Source: Paramarasmius palmivorus (taxonomy: Eukaryota > Basidiomycota > Agaricomycetes > Agaricales > Marasmiaceae). Taken from it: DNA of 64,000 nucleotides. Below the pieces are notes generated by a model. That model saw only the letters and a program-made list of their open reading frames with translations, was not told the origin of the DNA and did not search any database. Shown here piece after piece: positions 34,751 through 45,112 of the stretch. Every line of letters begins with the position of its first letter. Position 1 is the stretch's first letter. Where the stretch lies: the NCBI GenBank assembly GCA_037176845.1, contig JAYKXP010000049.1, positions 248,001 to 312,000 on the forward strand. Direction: 5' to 3'. Both the position numbers and the translations under genes were made by a program.

Positions 34751-35849
34751 ATGGCTATATCCAGTATCAAGCAAACCTACGACACTCAAGGCTACGTGAT
34801 CGTGCCAAACCTTATACCTCCTTCCGACTTCTCAGAACTCCAAGCCGCTTGCGACACCGTAGTCAACCGCACACGAGAAGGGAAGTGGCCTCATCGTCGG
34901 GTTGTAGGGAAGCAGTTCCCTCCATACGACAGCGAAAATCCCGATTCATGGGGTGTTCAGCATCTCATGCATCCTGAGCTTGGAGATCCTGCAAGAGTCT
35001 TTGCAAAGTGGTACGCTTCGGATGGATTGGTGAATGCTATCAGAGAGCTGTTGGAGTGCGATGAAGGAGATTTGCAGATGGGCTAGTGTTCCCTCTATTT
35101 GTATGGTTTGGTGGATATGCTGAATTATGGAACAGAACTCTTCAATCTCTTGATCAACCCTGTCGCGCACGATTTCGCGCTGAGATGGCATAGAGATGAT
35201 ATACGAGGTGACGCTTCTGAGGAAGAGGAGCGTAAGGCTCTAGGTATTTGGCACAGTGGCGTATGTGGTCTCAGCTTCACTTGGGGCGATCGTGGCTGTT
35301 GATTTACAATTTCTAGGTTCAATGGAACACGTTAGAATGATCGCACTTATCATCCATTTCTTTTACTAATACGAAACTTTTGCTAGCGCTCTTTATGAAG
35401 ATCCATGTCTGTTTGTGGTCCCTGGCTCACATTTGAGCCCGCGATCCGAGGAGCAACGGAAACATTCGACTACAATGGATGCACCGGAAGATCCGCTAGA
35501 TATGCCTGGTGCTATACGGGTGACACTCAAACGTAGGTTCTTCCTGAGGCTGTATTCGTTTGTGTGCCTACAGTCTATCTTTCTAGCTGGCGAAACTGTT
35601 TTCTACAACTCCAATATCTTACACTGCGCCACATACAACCACTCAAACAAGCGCGCGACGCTTCATGCCACGATGGGTGATTCTCGTAGAGGAGTTGGAC
35701 GTGCAAGGAACATCTTGCAGCACGGATTGACTTGGATGCAGGAAGACAGATTCCGAAATCAGCTGAACGAGAAGGGAAATGCGATGCTGGATAGGCTGCT
35801 GATTCTACAGAAGACGGCGGGGGATGTCGGATATTCGTTGGATGGATAA
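34751..35849 (+). CDS. Phytanoyl-CoA dioxygenase (PhyH)-like Fe(II)/2OG oxygenase
   Basis: Hydroxylates a small molecule using iron and 2-oxoglutarate. ATG 34751 opens AISSIKQTYDTQGYVIVPN, the typical PhyH N-terminal block. The iron-binding HxD is in LRWHRDD. PGSHL follows, then the distal region ILHCA and NKRATLHATMGD with candidate His and Arg ligands. The protein is about 300 residues, ends SLDG with TAA at 35847-35849, and needs four or so introns. The first intron must begin at GCTAG (after CAGATGG) and end at AACAG to continue as ELFNLLINP, so it appears to be GC-AG; no GT donor gives an open frame. It is tandem with the P450. Primary versus secondary metabolism cannot be decided. Confidence 0.85.
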
Positions 35850-36381
35850 GAAGGCAAGGAACGGAAGAAAGACATGTGTAAGTTGTCAGTAATTAGGGCA
35901 ACATGCTGTTATACTGGTAGGAATCTGATCATGGGCACTGCAAGCTGCAGCTTGTTGCTTGCCAGACCCGTGCCGCGTATTTCCGCAGGCAATGCTATCC
36001 ACCCAGTATCCACCTCGAACTCCAGTATAATCAGAAGAGCGTGAGCAATCCATAGTATCCCGCCGATGAATTACTTACCTTGCTACATGGTAACCTTCTG
36101 CATGGTCTCCGAGGCTCCGAGTTCTTCTATTTTTGAACTTTGTCGTCATCTACGGCGTCCTCCTTGAGTTTAAAACGGAAATCTTGCAAAGCACCCCCGT
36201 CTGGATTGTGCGGCGCAGTAATGGAGGCTGTGGTGGCAGTGGCAACTGAACTCGTTGTCATCGTAGGCCCGCAAACCGGTTGTTCCCACAATAATAGCTC
36301 TTGCCTTCTCCCCTCTTTATTTAAATTTACACCTTCGAACTATCCTTCCGCCCCTCTAGTGATACCCTATAACACGGCGGA
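35850..36381. promoter_or_regulatory. Intergenic region upstream of Tvp38-like gene
   Basis: About 530 bases with no confident gene. An open frame at 36140-36529 overlaps the next gene in another frame and looks like a shadow. An AT-rich TTTAAATTTA near 36318-36330 could be the core promoter. Confidence 0.4.
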
Positions 36382-38535
36382 ATGGATCCAAATTACCGCT
36401 ATCCTAATAACCAGTCTCTGGATGCACCATTCAGCAGTTACCCACCACCGAACCAAGCCAATTTTCCGTCGTCTAGCAAGCCTTCGACCCCAGCAGGACC
36501 CTGGGCCACCAATGTCAACCTCAACTTGAACCAGAATGGAAACAGAAATCCAGCAAGAACACCAAGTCCAACGCCTAGCGAGCTGAAGGAGCTGAAGAGT
36601 GGGGCGATTGATTGGAAGGGAATGATGAAGTGGAGGTTTTGGATAAGAAAAGAATGGATATGTGAGTGTCGAATCTTCACTTGTAATTGGGGAGATGATT
36701 CCTGGCTGTTTTGCGAGCGCCAGTTGGTAGTCGACCTTTATATTCTTCAATTTCTTGGCTTTTCTTGTGTTGCCGTGCCTCGCTGATCATTCTACTTAGG
36801 GTACTACGTTGCGCTCGTCATCATCCTCGTTGTCACAGCGCTCGTTACCATATATCACGAACAGATTGTACATGCGTTAACCCCAGTAACTAGGTGGCTA
36901 CACGAGTGAGTATAGGAACATGCCTTTCCATTCAACTCCTGACTGACTGAATGAAAAACAGTCACAGCTGGGGGTGGGTAGTGCCGATCCTAGTGCTTTT
37001 TGTCATATCTTTTCCTCCACTTTTTGGTCATGAGATCGTCGCCATTCTTTGTGGACTTGTGTGGGGGTTGTGGATTGGGTTTGGAATCGTTGCTGCTGGC
37101 ACATTCCTAGGTGAAGTTGGGAACTTTTAGTGCGTACTAGATGCAGGTCTCACAGGTGGCGTGTCTGACACCTTTCATAGTGCCTTCAAGTACTGCTGTG
37201 CTGCAAGAGGTGAAAAGCTAGAGAAGACAAGAATCTCGTATGCATGCCTGGCAAAAGTAGTTCGTGACGGTGGCTTCAAGATTGCTCTTATTGCACGATT
37301 GAGTGCAATCCCTGGACACTGTATGTCGTATATCCTTCTTGACTTGTTTCAGGTCTAACGAGGCGGTCCAGTTACCACGGCTGTGTTCTCGACATGTGGA
37401 ATGGGCATCATCACCTTTTCCCTTGCTGCTATATTGTCCATGCCCAAGCAATTCATTACCGTATATCTCGGTGTTTTGCTTGAACAGGCTGGGAGTGGCA
37501 CAAAAAACAAGACATCCGACCTCATTACAAAAATCGTGCTCATTATCACGTTCATCATTACAATTGCAGCGATGTGGTACATCCTACGACAGATGAACAA
37601 GGTGAAGCCAGACGTTATATACGCCAGGAGGAAGGCCAGGTATGCTCCCTGAAGTTTCTCCTCTAAAAATAGGTATTGAAAACGTTTACAGGCAAGTCAA
37701 GATGAACCGAACTACGTTGTATGGTAACGACTCTACCGAATTCAACCCCAACCCCAACGCATCGGAAACCGACATCCCACTCACAGCACCAGGTTTAAGC
37801 ACAAACATTGAAAACAAAGCTACCTACCCGTTCTCTTCCGAGCACCAACGAGGAAACAGCATTCACGCGCCTCGACCGCAACGAGCCGTAAATGCCACCA
37901 ACATGTATGGATACTCAAAATCGGACGATGATTTAGAATCGGCAAAGAGCTCTTCCGAACATCAGCATAATTACGGTTATGCTTATACGCCGACGAGGCA
38001 GAGCACGGACGATGTTACATGGGATACAGGTGCCTATTCGAATGCAGAACGACGACCGAGTTATCCTCCAGGGATAACACCCAACCCTCATCCTCAGAGG
38101 GGCTTTACGACATCTCCAGACCATATGGATTCGACGCCACAGAGGAATCCCTCCCAACGGGTACCACAACCGCCCCAGTTTTCACAGCCTCTATCTCATT
38201 CTTCAGCGTTGCCTCGGGTGGCACAGACACCTACGCAAACACAGTACGCGTACGCTATCTCTAGCCCCCATTCCAATCCTGGGTCTCCTTCATTACCTAC
38301 ACCAAAGTTCCCATCCCAACCGCCAGCCTCGTCACCTTCACCTGTGCTTGCGCCATTATCTCAGCCTCAGCATATGGCTGAGCCGACGGATATGACGTTC
38401 CACACGGCTATGGGTAGTATATCGGAGTATGACGGGAGAAATGGTTCGGAGACGAGTTTTGCGCCACCGTTTGGAAATGGGAGAAGACAACAGGGTTCAC
38501 CGCCGCCTCCGAGCTATACGACCAATCTCAGATAA
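36382..38535 (+). CDS. Tvp38/TMEM64-like VTT-domain membrane protein
   Basis: Golgi or endomembrane protein of the VTT (DedA/Tvp38) superfamily, whose members are associated with lipid scrambling and vesicle traffic. The N-terminus (about residues 1-90) is polar and Pro/Asn-rich. The helices start with YYVALVIILVVTALVTIY. The VTT core follows: WVVPILVLFVISFPPLFGHE, then GLVWGLWIGFGIVAAGTFLGE, then IALIARLSAIPGH. The last helix lies in IVLIITFIITIAAMWYIL. A long disordered tail rich in Pro, Ser and Thr reaches TAA at 38533-38535. The core is split by about five short introns. The glycine-rich loop and ARLSAIPGH segment are diagnostic. Yeast Tvp38 lacks such a long tail, so the C-terminus is lineage-specific. 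Confidence 0.87.
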
Positions 38536-39026
38536 CACGCAATGAAGAGTGCCTGCTGATGACAGTGGTCTCGTTTGAGAAATTGTGCGATACATATACC
38601 CAAAAGTGTAGAATGTCTATTGTAGTATTGATTTCGTCATCTGTTTATTGTGGTACTCTCTTTACTTTCCTTGTAATTTTCAAGACTCACGGACTTCGTA
38701 CGATACGACAAATGAAATTTATGGACATTTCTTTCAGTGAAAATCAGACTCGGTTGCTAAGCGCCAGGTAAGGCGCGGGCCTGAATTGCCATGCAAGGCC
38801 CTTGCCCAACGCCAACCTAAGGCGCAAAATAAACAGGGCTAGTAGAATACGACCTAGTATAGGTTACGAGTTTTTTTCCAGGTATGAATTATGCACTAAC
38901 AGCCAATCTTCACTTGCGCTTTGTAGCCCCTGGTACCACCGGATCCCCATTGCAAGGACGATCCACTTCCGCAAACCCAACAAAATCTTGATGCACTACA
39001 GGGAGCTTTTAGCAACTGCAAGAATA
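38536..39026. other. Intergenic gap between convergent genes
   Basis: About 490 bases. Near 38764-38806 two short inverted repeats are visible (GCGCC/GGCGC and GGGCCT/AGGCCC), which could fold into a hairpin. No gene was seen. Confidence 0.45.
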
Positions 39027-40676
39027 TCAGAGAGAGAGGCTTCTCTTACCCTTATCACACCTAATTTCAACCATAAAGAAATCAAAGCTCTTGAGCCATT
39101 TTGGGTCTGGCGCCGGTAACTGGACTTCTTCCCCTTGTGGAACCACGAAGATAAATTTGTGTTTTTGTCCGTTTTTTACAACACCACAACGTGCCAGCAG
39201 GATTTCGAACCCCTTGTCCCGTAGTGTACGATCTCGTCCTACAATCATCTGGAAAGCGACAGCGTGCGACTCGGAGACGATGACAAAAGAGTCGAATGTC
39301 GGATTATCAAATTCCATGGGGACATAATAGACTCGTGATACTCTCGTGTCCGTTAAAGCAGCATCGCAAGGATAGAGGTGTGTTACAAGTTGAGTGTAGT
39401 GATCGAACAATCTAGTCGGTGAACTTGGAGTCCCGGTCTTGACTAGGAGTCTGCCACTGGCGAGTAGTGTGTGTACTTGATGCTCCTGGCCTCGAGCGAT
39501 GATCCGGTGAGCGAGAGTCTCGAATACTATGCCTTTACTCAACCCCAACGAAGGCGCGCCGTTCAAAAGGGAATAGAATTGATAAGGCGGGAAGTTGTAC
39601 CTCAGGGCGTGGGTGTGTAAGAATGCGCGAAACATGTGTCCGGATGTGACGGTGTTAGTCATTGTATCGGATGCAAGATAATCGATATCGTCTGGATTTG
39701 GGGCATCACCTTGACGTCTAAGAGTGAGAATAGTGTTGAAGTACGACAAAGAGGAGTGAGCGGCGGGATTCCGACAGATGGCGTCAAGCTCATCACCGCT
39801 GAGGTAGATGAAAGATCGGAAATGATGGTCTTCGTCGACATTGCCGTAACGCAGAGCTCTCGGAATTGAGAACATACTCCAGCCCCATGTGTTGACTACT
39901 GTAGTTACCTGTTCAAGTGTGCAATCGCATAGCCCTCCGGTGTGAGCAATACTGTGTACATCAGAAATAGACTTCTGGAAGGAACTAGTATCCACTCACA
40001 TTCTGTGTATGTCCCGATTCGAAGGAGGATCCATGGCGAGCTGCAAAGCCTGTCGCTGTTCGGCCCATACGTTGTACTGGACCGGGTTTGGCGTTGATGC
40101 TTGGATAGGAAATGTAGCAAGGTGACTGCCAACCAGCGACAACGGTGGAGGTGGTGACCGTGTAGAAGGCTCGAGATCTATGAGCGCAACAACGTCCCTG
40201 AATTCCTCATTTGCAAAGATGTTAGGTGGGAGGTCTTTGAGGTTGACTGCAAAACATTGGTCGTTCCAGTGGATAGATACACCGTTATGGTCCACAAAAA
40301 TCACAGGCTGAGCAGCACAGAGTTTCTGGATGTAGAAGAATTGCATAAAACTGGACTTTCCTGGTAGATCGTTTTGAAGTCTAGCAATGAGATACAAGCA
40401 ACATAACGTACCAACAGAGTTCCCCAAGATGATTACACCTCGACCAGCTCCATTCATCTTGATGGCTTCTATTCTGTCTTTGAGATATCGATAATAGTCC
40501 AAAACGAGCAGTTTCCCGTCGGTTTCCTCCAACAGAGCTGACGCTGATGGCAAAGTATCCTGGTTCTGCCATTCTGCCATTTTCCCCCAAAACACATCAT
40601 GCATCTTCTGGCTCCGACTACGACGTCCGCGCTCTATGCTGCGAAGTTGAGATAGTACGTCTTTCCCGCCTGACAT
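39027..40676 (-). CDS. Crinkler/RHS-like P-loop NTPase protein with putative nuclease-like C-terminus
   Basis: Two long open blocks (40676-39996 and 39995-39027) join through an intron near 40000. A second intron splits the P-loop: ILGNSVG at one exon end and GKSSFMQFF after splicing give a Walker A of form GxxxxGKS. VVALIDLEPS may be the Walker B segment. The layout, a short N-terminus, P-loop at about residue 90, HHF-like middle and a C-terminal region with FDSFVIV and AVAFQMIVG, resembles the Crinkler-RHS class described as an NTPase plus a restriction-endonuclease-fold domain. That class is widespread and variable in mushroom genomes. ATG 40676 is preferred to 40685. The role may be intragenomic conflict or effector-like; this is inference. 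I did not confirm nuclease catalytic residues. Confidence 0.65.
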
Positions 40677-41143
40677 TCTGGTCAATGGAAAGATCTAGTC
40701 GGAGGAGAAGCTCAGAGCCGTGGGAGTAGCTGAAAACGCGTCTTGCCCTTGTCCTTCCAAGTTCCGGTCCACGATGTCGAATCCGATGACCCACACTTCA
40801 ACACAATCGGGCCCTCGGGATTTCAAGGGTGCTGTGCGGGCACTATTGACAGGGAGAATGAACGTTACATTCGAGTATGTACCGGCAATTATCTCTCCGT
40901 GAAAATTTCACAGGCGCCCTCCAGTAGTCTCATGTTTCAAGTTCATTCCGTGTAGCACGGTGCCGCGGCGGCGAATCTAGCTCGTAATACGGTTTGAATT
41001 CAGAGCTACGCGATGTTCACTTTTCGGCCACTCATGTCTTCAGCCATGGCTATGTGCAGGTATTTGATTTCAGCGTCTCAGAATGTATTGGTATTCATTC
41101 ACTGGTGGGTATTTAGACTGAACTGTTTGCTTTTCCTACATCC
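40677..41143. promoter_or_regulatory. Divergent intergenic region
   Basis: About 470 bases between the Crinkler-like gene (-) and the seven-helix gene (+). No conserved element or gene was recognised. Confidence 0.4.
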
Positions 41144-42299
41144 ATGGCAGATTCATCTCGTACTTTTGAAGAATGTCTCTACATTGCCAACACGCTCGCT
41201 GGGATGATTTACGGTTTGTGTTTACAGTTGCTTTCCACTCGGAAATACGAGTACAAGACTGATTTTACTTACCTCCAGCGGCGGAACTATATCTCTCGTT
41301 CTCCATCATATATCTTTTCTATCATGATCGACACAAGTCCCAGAACCAAAAGATATTCTACATATCTTTCATTCTCATCATCTTACTTTCCCAAACAGTG
41401 TTTGTAGCAACCAGCGCTGCTACTGGGTGGTTAATGTGGATCACACATCGAGACCATCCTGGAGGACCAATGGCGTGGTATACCAGCAACTCGTTGAAGA
41501 GCTGGAACAACTACGCGGGAATAGGTTCGATCAAAGTGACAGGTTGGTTCGCGCATAGTCTTTCGGTAAACTGTCCGTTTCAGTCCTTTGTCCTCAACTG
41601 ACTTTTGAATAGATCTATAGATGCTACATTATCTGGGGAGCCAAAATATCCGTCATTCATCTTTCCTTGTCTCTTATTCCTCTCTGAAATCTGTATGTAC
41701 ACCCTTACTTTCTCATCCAACGCGTTTTTGTCTGACTTACCCTTCCTGATCAGCAATGGGAATAATGGTCATCGCCTTAAGCGCTGGTTCATCCGTCTTT
41801 GGTCCCAATTCTGCCAAATTCCTCGTCATCGATGTCGCTCTCTCAACAGTGCTCAACCTCCTCCTCACCGCTCTCATCTCTACGCGCTTACTTATGGCTC
41901 GAAGGTCACTCCTCAAGCTCAATGTACCACCTCCGAAGCAATACACAGGATTCGTGGCTATCTTCGTAGAGAGTTCGTTACCGTTCGGGGTGTTGGGAGT
42001 CGCTTCAGCTGTGTTGTTGGGAATGGGAAATCCGGCGTATGAGGCGGTTTCTGCTATTTTTTGCTTATATGATGTGAGTCTTCGTTTCTCCGAGTCTTGA
42101 CGAAAATCGCATGTTGATAATGGGTCGTTAGGGCGTTTCGCCTCTGCTAATTCTATATCGCATCGCAAGGGGAACGGCTTGGTCGAGAGAAGACAGCGAG
42201 ATATTGTTCAGCACTGATCTGACCATCACTGTGAAGTCGACAACAACAACGAGGGATATAGAGAAGTCGGTGCAGTCGGAGAGCGTGTCAGTGCTATAG
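41144..42299 (+). CDS. Agaricomycete seven-helix membrane protein, apparent frameshift
   Basis: Function unknown. It resembles the multi-helix proteins common in mushrooms that carry a YRCYIIWG block. ATG 41144 opens MADSSRTFEECLYIANTLAG. Splicing gives AAELYLSFSIIYLFYHDRHK, ILIILLSQTVFVATSAATGW, then SLSIYRCYIIWGAKISVI. After that the frame breaks: the expected IFPCLLFLSE appears one base out of frame at about 41660. Reading then continues cleanly as MGIMVIALSAGSSVFGP, SRLL-like TRLLMARRS, VAIFVESSLPFGVLGVAS and, after the last intron, VSPLLILYRIARGTAWSRE. The stop is at 42297-42299. The single extra base could be a sequencing error or a recent inactivating mutation. Confidence 0.7.
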
Positions 42300-42843
42300 C
42301 TGGCACGTGTATAAATATTTCGATGAGTATGTATTCTGATTGTTGCGGCTCGCAGATAAAGTTACCAAAGAACAATGCTAAAAGACTTACATCAGAATCT
42401 AGATCAACCACCCTACTTACAGTTCCATTGTGAAATGGCATCTCAAACGGCAGAGAGTGACCCCGTGGCTTGTCTCCAATGCTCTTGACAAAATGATAGG
42501 AGCCCGTCATTAGTCTCGAACTAGACGCTTGATGGTTCCTTGCATATAACCCATTGTCCTGTGCCAACCAAACATATGGATGACCATCACTGTAAACTAC
42601 AAGATGGCCACTGTCCAGACGTTGAGAAGCTGCTTTCTTCTGCTTGATGAACGCCTCAACTGATGGTAACTTGTGCGTTGACAGAATACAAACACTTCTT
42701 TGCCGTTCATATGCACAAATTGATACTCTGAGGCAATTCTTCTGAAGATCACAGATCAGAGGGCTCTGATGCCGTATGTTCAGAGAATCAGTGGTGATGT
42801 CTCCGCCTCTGGGTACCATACGGTTCACCCTCCTGTTATTCAT
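42226..42843 (-). CDS. Hypothetical protein, unsupported by homology
   Basis: A single 205-codon open frame beginning at ATG 42843. I recognise no domain. A good GT donor (GTAAGT) follows VVDLDSD near 42392, so the true coding part may end with a spliced exon, and the rest of the frame would then be chance. The unspliced frame overlaps the 3' exon of the seven-helix gene on the opposite strand by 74 bases. It could be a lineage-specific gene or spurious. Confidence 0.3.
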   Translation of the reverse strand: MNNRRVNRMVPRGGDITTDSLNIRHQSPLICDLQKNCLRVSICAYERQRSVCILSTHKLPSVEAFIKQKKAASQRLDSGHLVVYSDGHPYVWLAQDNGLYARNHQASSSRLMTGSYHFVKSIGDKPRGHSLPFEMPFHNGTVSRVVDLDSDVSLLALFFGNFICEPQQSEYILIEIFIHVPAIALTRSPTAPTSLYPSLLLSTSQ

Positions 42844-43360
42844 TCTCTCTCGTAATTAACGCCTTTCTTTCCCCTGCTATTGGAAAGGAAAAGTCTTGGT
42901 GTTGTCCCGTCATGTCGCACGAAGCTTGCTTGATATCCGCAACTGTTCAATCTTTCGATTCTGATGTACCTGTAAACAGGTCATGCAACACACGATTGCT
43001 CGGTGTTGTTCGGACAGCAGAACCTCCTAGACATTTGCTCTAACCCAGACATCCTCTTACCTGTCCTCCTGTAGTAGCAGAATACCCCGGTTATGAGCAG
43101 AGCAGCTTTGCCCTTTTCATTATACGGAAGAACCGTGAAGCGGATCTGATAAGATTAGCGTCTATCTCACACCTCATGATTCATGAAGATCAGATTCCGC
43201 ATCAGTCTTGTGTCAGACGCTGCGAATCAAGGTCAAAATGCGTCTTAGTCTAAAGCACGCCATCTGTAGCTCAAAATGATCAATTACACGAATGTTCCGT
43301 ATAAAGAGTCTCGCTTCCCTTGATACTTCTCACATATCTCCTTGATTCACATCTACCACC
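42844..43360. promoter_or_regulatory. Promoter region of the peroxiredoxin gene
   Basis: About 520 bases without a gene. TATAAAG at 43300-43306 lies 55 bases before the peroxiredoxin ATG. Confidence 0.5.
43300..43306 (+). promoter_or_regulatory. TATA box of the peroxiredoxin gene
   Basis: TATAAAG 55 bases upstream of the ATG at 43361, a normal distance for a highly expressed fungal gene, followed by a pyrimidine-rich leader. Confidence 0.5.
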
Positions 43361-44339
43361 ATGGCCGACATCCAGAAGCACGAATACCACCTTCGTCTCG
43401 GTAGCACCGCCCCAGACTTTGAGGCAGAAACCACCATCGGCAAGATCAAGTTCCACGAATATCTTGGAGATTCATGGGTGAGTGTATCTAGCAGCGTGTT
43501 CCTCTTATCAGGTATACTGATCATGATTGGGGTGCGATAGGGTATTCTCTTCTCTCACCCCGGAGACTTCACACCCGTCTGCACCACCGAGCTCGGTGAG
43601 GTCGCTCGCCGTGCACCCGACTTTGCAAAGCGCAACACAAAAGTCATTGGAATCTCCGCCAACGGACTTGACGAGCACAACAAGTGGATTCAGGACATCA
43701 ACTCGTTCGGAGGCAAGACTGCCGGACCTACCGATGTTCAGTTCCCTATCGTGAGTTGTTCCTGGTTTCTACGTAGACGTGTTGGCTGATAGTACATTCA
43801 AGATTGCCGATGCAGACCGCAAGATTTCTTACACCTACGACATGTTGGACTACCAGGATGCTACTAACAGGGATGCTAAGGGTCTTCCTTTCACCGTGAG
43901 TGTCCAGAATGTAAGAAGATCTTCTGGATGGAACTGACAAGCATGCTACAGATCCGAACTGTCTTCATCATCGACCCCAAGAAGATCATCCGTCTAAAAC
44001 TCGACTACCCTGCTGTTGCTGGACGAAACTTTGTACGTCTCTTCATAGACTTACCTGGGATGATGCTTACACGTCGCGCTTACTTTCAGGACGAGATCAT
44101 CCGTGTTCTTGACGCCCTCCAGGCCGGAGACAAGCACCGTATTGCTACCCCAGTCAACTGGAAGCAGGGCGAAGATGTTATCGTTCACGCCAGCGTTGGC
44201 AAAGAAGAGGCCAAGACTCTCTTCCCTGAACACGTCGAGCACTTGGTAAGTGTCACCCCATCCCTGTCTCGAGCAAGCTTAAGCTAAATGCTGTACCTTT
44301 GTTTAGCCTTACTTGAGAACCACTCCTCTCAAGGTGTAA
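43361..44339 (+). CDS. 1-Cys peroxiredoxin (Prx6 type)
   Basis: Reduces peroxides and protects cytosol or mitochondria from oxidative stress. The spliced protein is about 223 residues, the usual size for Prx6. The peroxidatic cysteine is C53 in DFTPVCTTEL, preceded by LFSHPGDF. No other cysteine was seen in the assembled exons, so this is a true 1-Cys enzyme needing an outside reductant. The substrate arginine lies in the later IRTVFIIDP-KKIIRL segment. The C-terminal Prx domain ends LRTTPLKV with TAA at 44337-44339. About five short introns are needed and all junctions are canonical. A yeast homologue is PRX1. No mitochondrial targeting extension is visible, so a cytosolic location is likelier. 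Confidence 0.95.
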
Positions 44340-45112
44340 AAAGTTGACATGTACCATGTACCTAATTATTTCGATACCATGTACTATCTGATGAATAAAA
44401 GAGGAGCTGTACACTATCTGATTCTGGCTGCAATAAATATCAATGGGAGAGAAGAAACGACTCGTTGCACCATGCAATTGCGTCACTGGGCAGTTTACCG
44501 GTCTGGCGCTTGGGAACACAGCATACATACCTCTTTTGCCTTCTCGCTATCACCGCCCAACTCGCAGCACGGAACAAGTCACCAAGATAGCAAACTAAGC
44601 AAAGTGAGCGTTCTCTACATACCCAAGTCACATTCAAGTGTAGAGCTGATTGTCCCTCCAGTCCAACTTCTCGATGTGCTATACTCAAAATCTGAATGAA
44701 CAGAGGCAGAAAGGGAATAGGAAATGCGGTACTTAGACTTTCTCGCACTAGCAGTGTTCCGAGTGTACTGAACAGCATTGATAACCGCTCATGTGTCCTC
44801 AGAGCTCCAATAGACAGGCCCAGGCATCATTAAAAAAGGAAGGACTGCCACATGCATCAAACGTATTCTGCACCTACCCCACAAAAGTCACCCTACATTG
44901 CATATAAAATATCAAGGCTGCAGACCCCGTGGAAAAGGAGATTGAGGGTGCCGAGTTCTGGGACATAACAGCAGGTCGACAACAGTATCACCCCCTTCAC
45001 TACGACGGCTTCCTTTCTCCCATTCAACCACACGCGGTATGCCTAACTGGTCGGCTGGATGTCAGTGTAGTTCGTTCTACCTCAGAGTGTTCTCTGACGT
45101 GACATGTTTAGA
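44340..45112. promoter_or_regulatory. Intergenic region upstream of the DUF4238-kinase gene
   Basis: About 770 bases. TATAAAA at 44903-44909 and an intron-like segment (about 45037-45111, gtatg to tag) suggest that transcription starts near 44930 and that the 5' UTR is spliced. No separate gene was seen. Confidence 0.45.
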
